From positions 789,623 through 853,622 of the forward strand of contig JAYKAV010003365.1 in assembly GCA_035582835.1 (NCBI GenBank): 64,000 nt of DNA, given 5' to 3'. Position numbers and translations under genes: made by a program. The notes under the pieces were generated by a model. It saw only the letters and a list, made by a program, of their open reading frames with translations. It was not told the origin of the DNA and searched no databases. This DNA comes from Phoebastria nigripes (taxonomy: Eukaryota; Chordata; Aves; Procellariiformes; Diomedeidae). Within the stretch, counting starts at the first letter, position 1. Every line of letters starts with the position of its first letter. Below are positions 60,961 through 64,000 of this stretch, piece after piece.

Positions 60961-63900
60961 CACATTTCACATTAGGTTATAAATCATTTGTTACTCTTAT
61001 GAAATTTATCTTTACATTTACAAAAATAATAGAACGAATTATTTTTGTGGTAGTCTCTCTCAAGAGGAGGACTTCTCAGGAAGATGACAAACACACCCTG
61101 ATAAAGAGAAATCATCCTCTCTGTTGTTGTTAGTAATATAGGCATGTCAGCAAATGAACCAGAGTNTTTTGCTAGTAGTTTAGTTTACAGGGTTCAGTGA
61201 TCATTGTTGCATCTTCATCACTAGTGAAAATGTGGTCCAGTTCTGCCCAAGTTTTCACTTGCTGCATTGTTTTGCTGACTTGGAATCCCTGCTGAGCAGT
61301 TAGAGGGCAATTGTCACGGTGGTGAGAAACAGAGGGACAGGTATAGATTTGTAGCTTTACTGACAAAATGAGAAGGTGTTTGAATGCTATAGCTTCGTAT
61401 CCCGTAAAACAGATTTATAAGCTCAAATGTCAACTGTAAACACCAAAACCCTTATTTAAGGACATTGTCCCTATTTTAATACTGTCTTAGTAAAATTTGT
61501 GTGTGTTTAGTATGGTATGTGTGCATTTTTATTTATTTACTTGTACTTTGTTTATTTACTTTACACTTGAAAACTGCTATAAATCAGGCTTTACGGCTAG
61601 CTTGATTGTGAAATATTGGTTCTGCTATGGAAATCTGAGAGCATTGTGTCTTCTGCAGCACGTCGGCTGTGTGTATTTTGTGTGTAGTTTCAGCGTGTTT
61701 GAATCTGAGGGGCTACACATACAGTGCTGGCCTCTCCCAGGGCTTTTGAAGTATCACATGTTTAAAATGCTGTATAGTAAGTAGTCAGGGTGGTCCAACA
61801 ATGGTAGGTGGCCTTTCCTCTCTCACAATAGCAAGTGGTTGATTAAAATGATGATTGTTAACAAATAGTGGATTTAAGGCTAAGTTCCAATATTGCCGTT
61901 AACTTTTTTAAAAAAACAAATGAAGACACTTAACATTATTTGAACAGAAAGTGCTAGAATTGGTTTCAAGCCCATTTTGACTTAGTTCCCCTAGCAAATA
62001 CACATTTGAGAAGGTAAGTGGGGCAAGGTATTAACAGTTCCACTGTTTGGACGTCATCATTGCAGACAGCAGCATTGCAAAGCCCAGAAAAGTTTGTGGT
62101 TTCAATTGAGATCCCAAGCAGCTCAGTTGCAGAAATCTCCCTGTGATTTTACAGTTATCCTGCAGGGACCCAAAGCCTCTGTGGCCAGTGGAAAAGTGCC
62201 AAGGTGGCAGTGGGAGTAGGAGGGTAAGGAGATGGTCCTGCAGGCAGCTTGGTGGCAGGCCAACTTGTCCCAGAGGCCTTGAGGGAGTTCCCCAAGCTCT
62301 GGAGAAATCCAGGATTTAGGAGGATGCAGAAGTTGTGCTGTGTTAAACAGGGGCACGTGTACAATGTCCTTGAAGCACGTGTTGGTAGTGGCATTGCAGC
62401 TTGCTGCGCCCGCTCTGGGGCTCGTCAGAGAGGGTGTTGACTGTCGCTGGTCACAGGGCAGGGGTGGCCCCCAATGGGCTCGGGGGCTTCTGCTCCCTGC
62501 TGTACCCCCTGGGCAGGTGTCAGTGTCCTTTTAACTTACAGTAAGAGAAAGAAACAGCATATTAATGCAAGTGTCAAAATAGTAAAGCCCACTGTAGGAA
62601 ATGGTCTTGATTGCTGAGTAGGAGACAGACCAGATCTTTTAGGATTTGTATCAGCAGGAAAGCAGTGCTTTTTTCAGTTCTTCTGTTTTAGAAAGCAAAG
62701 GCCAATAAATTAATTTGGGTCAAAATGTCTTAGCCACGTCATCTTCTCAAATAAGGAAGAATGAAGAATACAGCACTGTCTGAATTGAAACAAAACACCA
62801 ATAATATCTGCCAGAAATGGCAAGAAATACATGATTCATCTGGGTTTTTTTTTTTCATGATTCTCCTCAAGCAGAGGTCTTCATGGGTTTGTCTTTGAGT
62901 ATAAAAGTAAAACAGATTTGATATGAAAATGGCAGATCTGGTATTATCTCCTTAACTTATAACAATCAGGTGTTGAATAGTACCTAGAGGTTGATCTGTT
63001 TTCTTAACTGCTATCATTAAATCAGTGATGTGGGTTACTCTTCTAGGATGATGTTACTTACTTCTGTACTTAACTTTTTGCCAAGATAATGTTCTAAAGG
63101 AGTTGATAAATCCTATAATATTATTGTACTTGGCTCTATATATTAAACAAATATGGAGAGAGATTCAGTCTCGAGGAACTTGGAACCTTACCGTCAAGAT
63201 AGGTCATTACAGAAAATGCAAGGGGAATACAGCTTTATAGGTATTTGGATTTTTTTCCTAATAAAAAAACTTTGATGTTTTTCCAAAACTCACAAACATA
63301 CGTATATTATTTGGGTCACAGCTAGACTGTGAAAACTGAAAATAAAAGAATAGATTTTTCTTTTTTTTTTTTCTTCCCTGTCTGCTGCTCTGAGGCACAC
63401 TGAACATGTGCCTGCAAGTGGCAAGTGTAAGAAGCAAGCCACAAAACAGGTCCCCAAACTGCAGCTACTGATATAAGGGTTCCTGAATCTCTAGCAGTAC
63501 TTCCCATATTTGTTTAGTACTATTTCACTTGATTTTATCTCATTGTAACAATCAAGCTATAAAAAAATAGCTGAGAGTCTTCTTGAAGTGCATTAAATGA
63601 CATGACATGCTTTTGTTGCATTCCATTCTTCTTACTTGTGTTTTCGTGGGGAAAACATTGAATTTATTAAAAAAAGAAAAAAAAAAAAAAAAAAAAGAAA
63701 ATCACTTAGGTTTTGGCTGTAGTGTGGATATACATGAGATTAAGGGCTGACCTGAAGAAGTCTAACAAAGCATTTTATAAATTGCTAGTTTGTTCCTTGG
63801 TAAAAGCTCTGCAGAAATAAGCTTTTTGTTTGTTGTACCTGCAAAATCAAGTCAGGTCAGAGTTTCAAGCAATTTTCTAGAAATACACCTGAGCCCCTAA

Positions 63901-64000
63901 GGGTAAAGATGACAAAAAGCTTCTGGTGAGAAGAGCTTCTGGGTTGCATGTCTGTATGCATCAGAGTGTGAAAGTAGGTTGCAGCTTCTTCACAGGACAC
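60961..64000. other. Non-coding, no gene seen
   Basis: AT-rich sequence with a GC-richer patch at 62190-62520 (no exon structure seen), T runs near 62846 and 63360, and an A-rich tract at 63669-63700. Confidence 0.5.

Noticed and set aside
1..64000. CRISPR array, prokaryotic operon, rRNA genes or telomeric repeats
   Set aside because: No regularly spaced repeats, dense coding, rRNA blocks or TTAGGG arrays were seen anywhere in the window.

Overview
The window looks like nuclear DNA from a bird. It is AT-rich and gene-poor, with one sharp CpG island. It carries CR1 LINE fragments of several ages, some ending in the CR1-type ATTCTATG octamer tail, plus one solo LTR of an avian ERVL-like family. 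Much older amniote-age repeats are also present: a MIR/CORE-SINE and a decayed tRNA-headed repeat. Nothing looks bacterial: there are no operons and no dense coding. The species was not identified; the LTR family fits a neoavian bird better than a chicken-like one, but this is only an impression.

Layout. 1-2480 is non-coding with one CR1 copy. 2480-3770 is a CpG island with promoter motifs (two inverted CCAAT boxes, a GC box, an ETS site, a possible ZNF143 site). It holds the only coding exon I can support, a 94-codon first coding exon (3312-3593) on the + strand, ending in a consensus splice donor. I could not name the gene; the peptide is helical and HEAT/ARM-like. Just inside the intron is a 72-nt nearly perfect palindrome. 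From 3594 to the end (about 60 kb) I find no further exon with confidence, so this is either a very long first intron or intron plus intergenic DNA. Two segments with good splice sites (27093-27203 and 33899-34077) are listed as weak exon candidates.

The 60 kb is mainly unique AT-rich sequence with repeats: ancient CR1 at 5075-5235, 7840-9010, 43147-44480 and 51275-51415; younger CR1 at 1739-2117, 18077-18545 and 34811-35638; a solo LTR at 21016-22146; a decayed tRNA-headed repeat at about 23570-24310; a MIR at 29675-29852; and a probable old LTR at 60375-60960. A GC-richer island with MEF2 and CCAAT motifs at 31060-31400 looks like an enhancer or conserved element. A 101-nt foldback with 46-bp arms lies at 49455-49555.

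The window shows no gene system working together. The items most worth follow-up are the two long palindromes, the upstream ORF before the exon 1 start, the reading frame inside the LTR, and the enhancer-like island. All comparisons with repeat families and motifs were made by eye and memory; no search was run.
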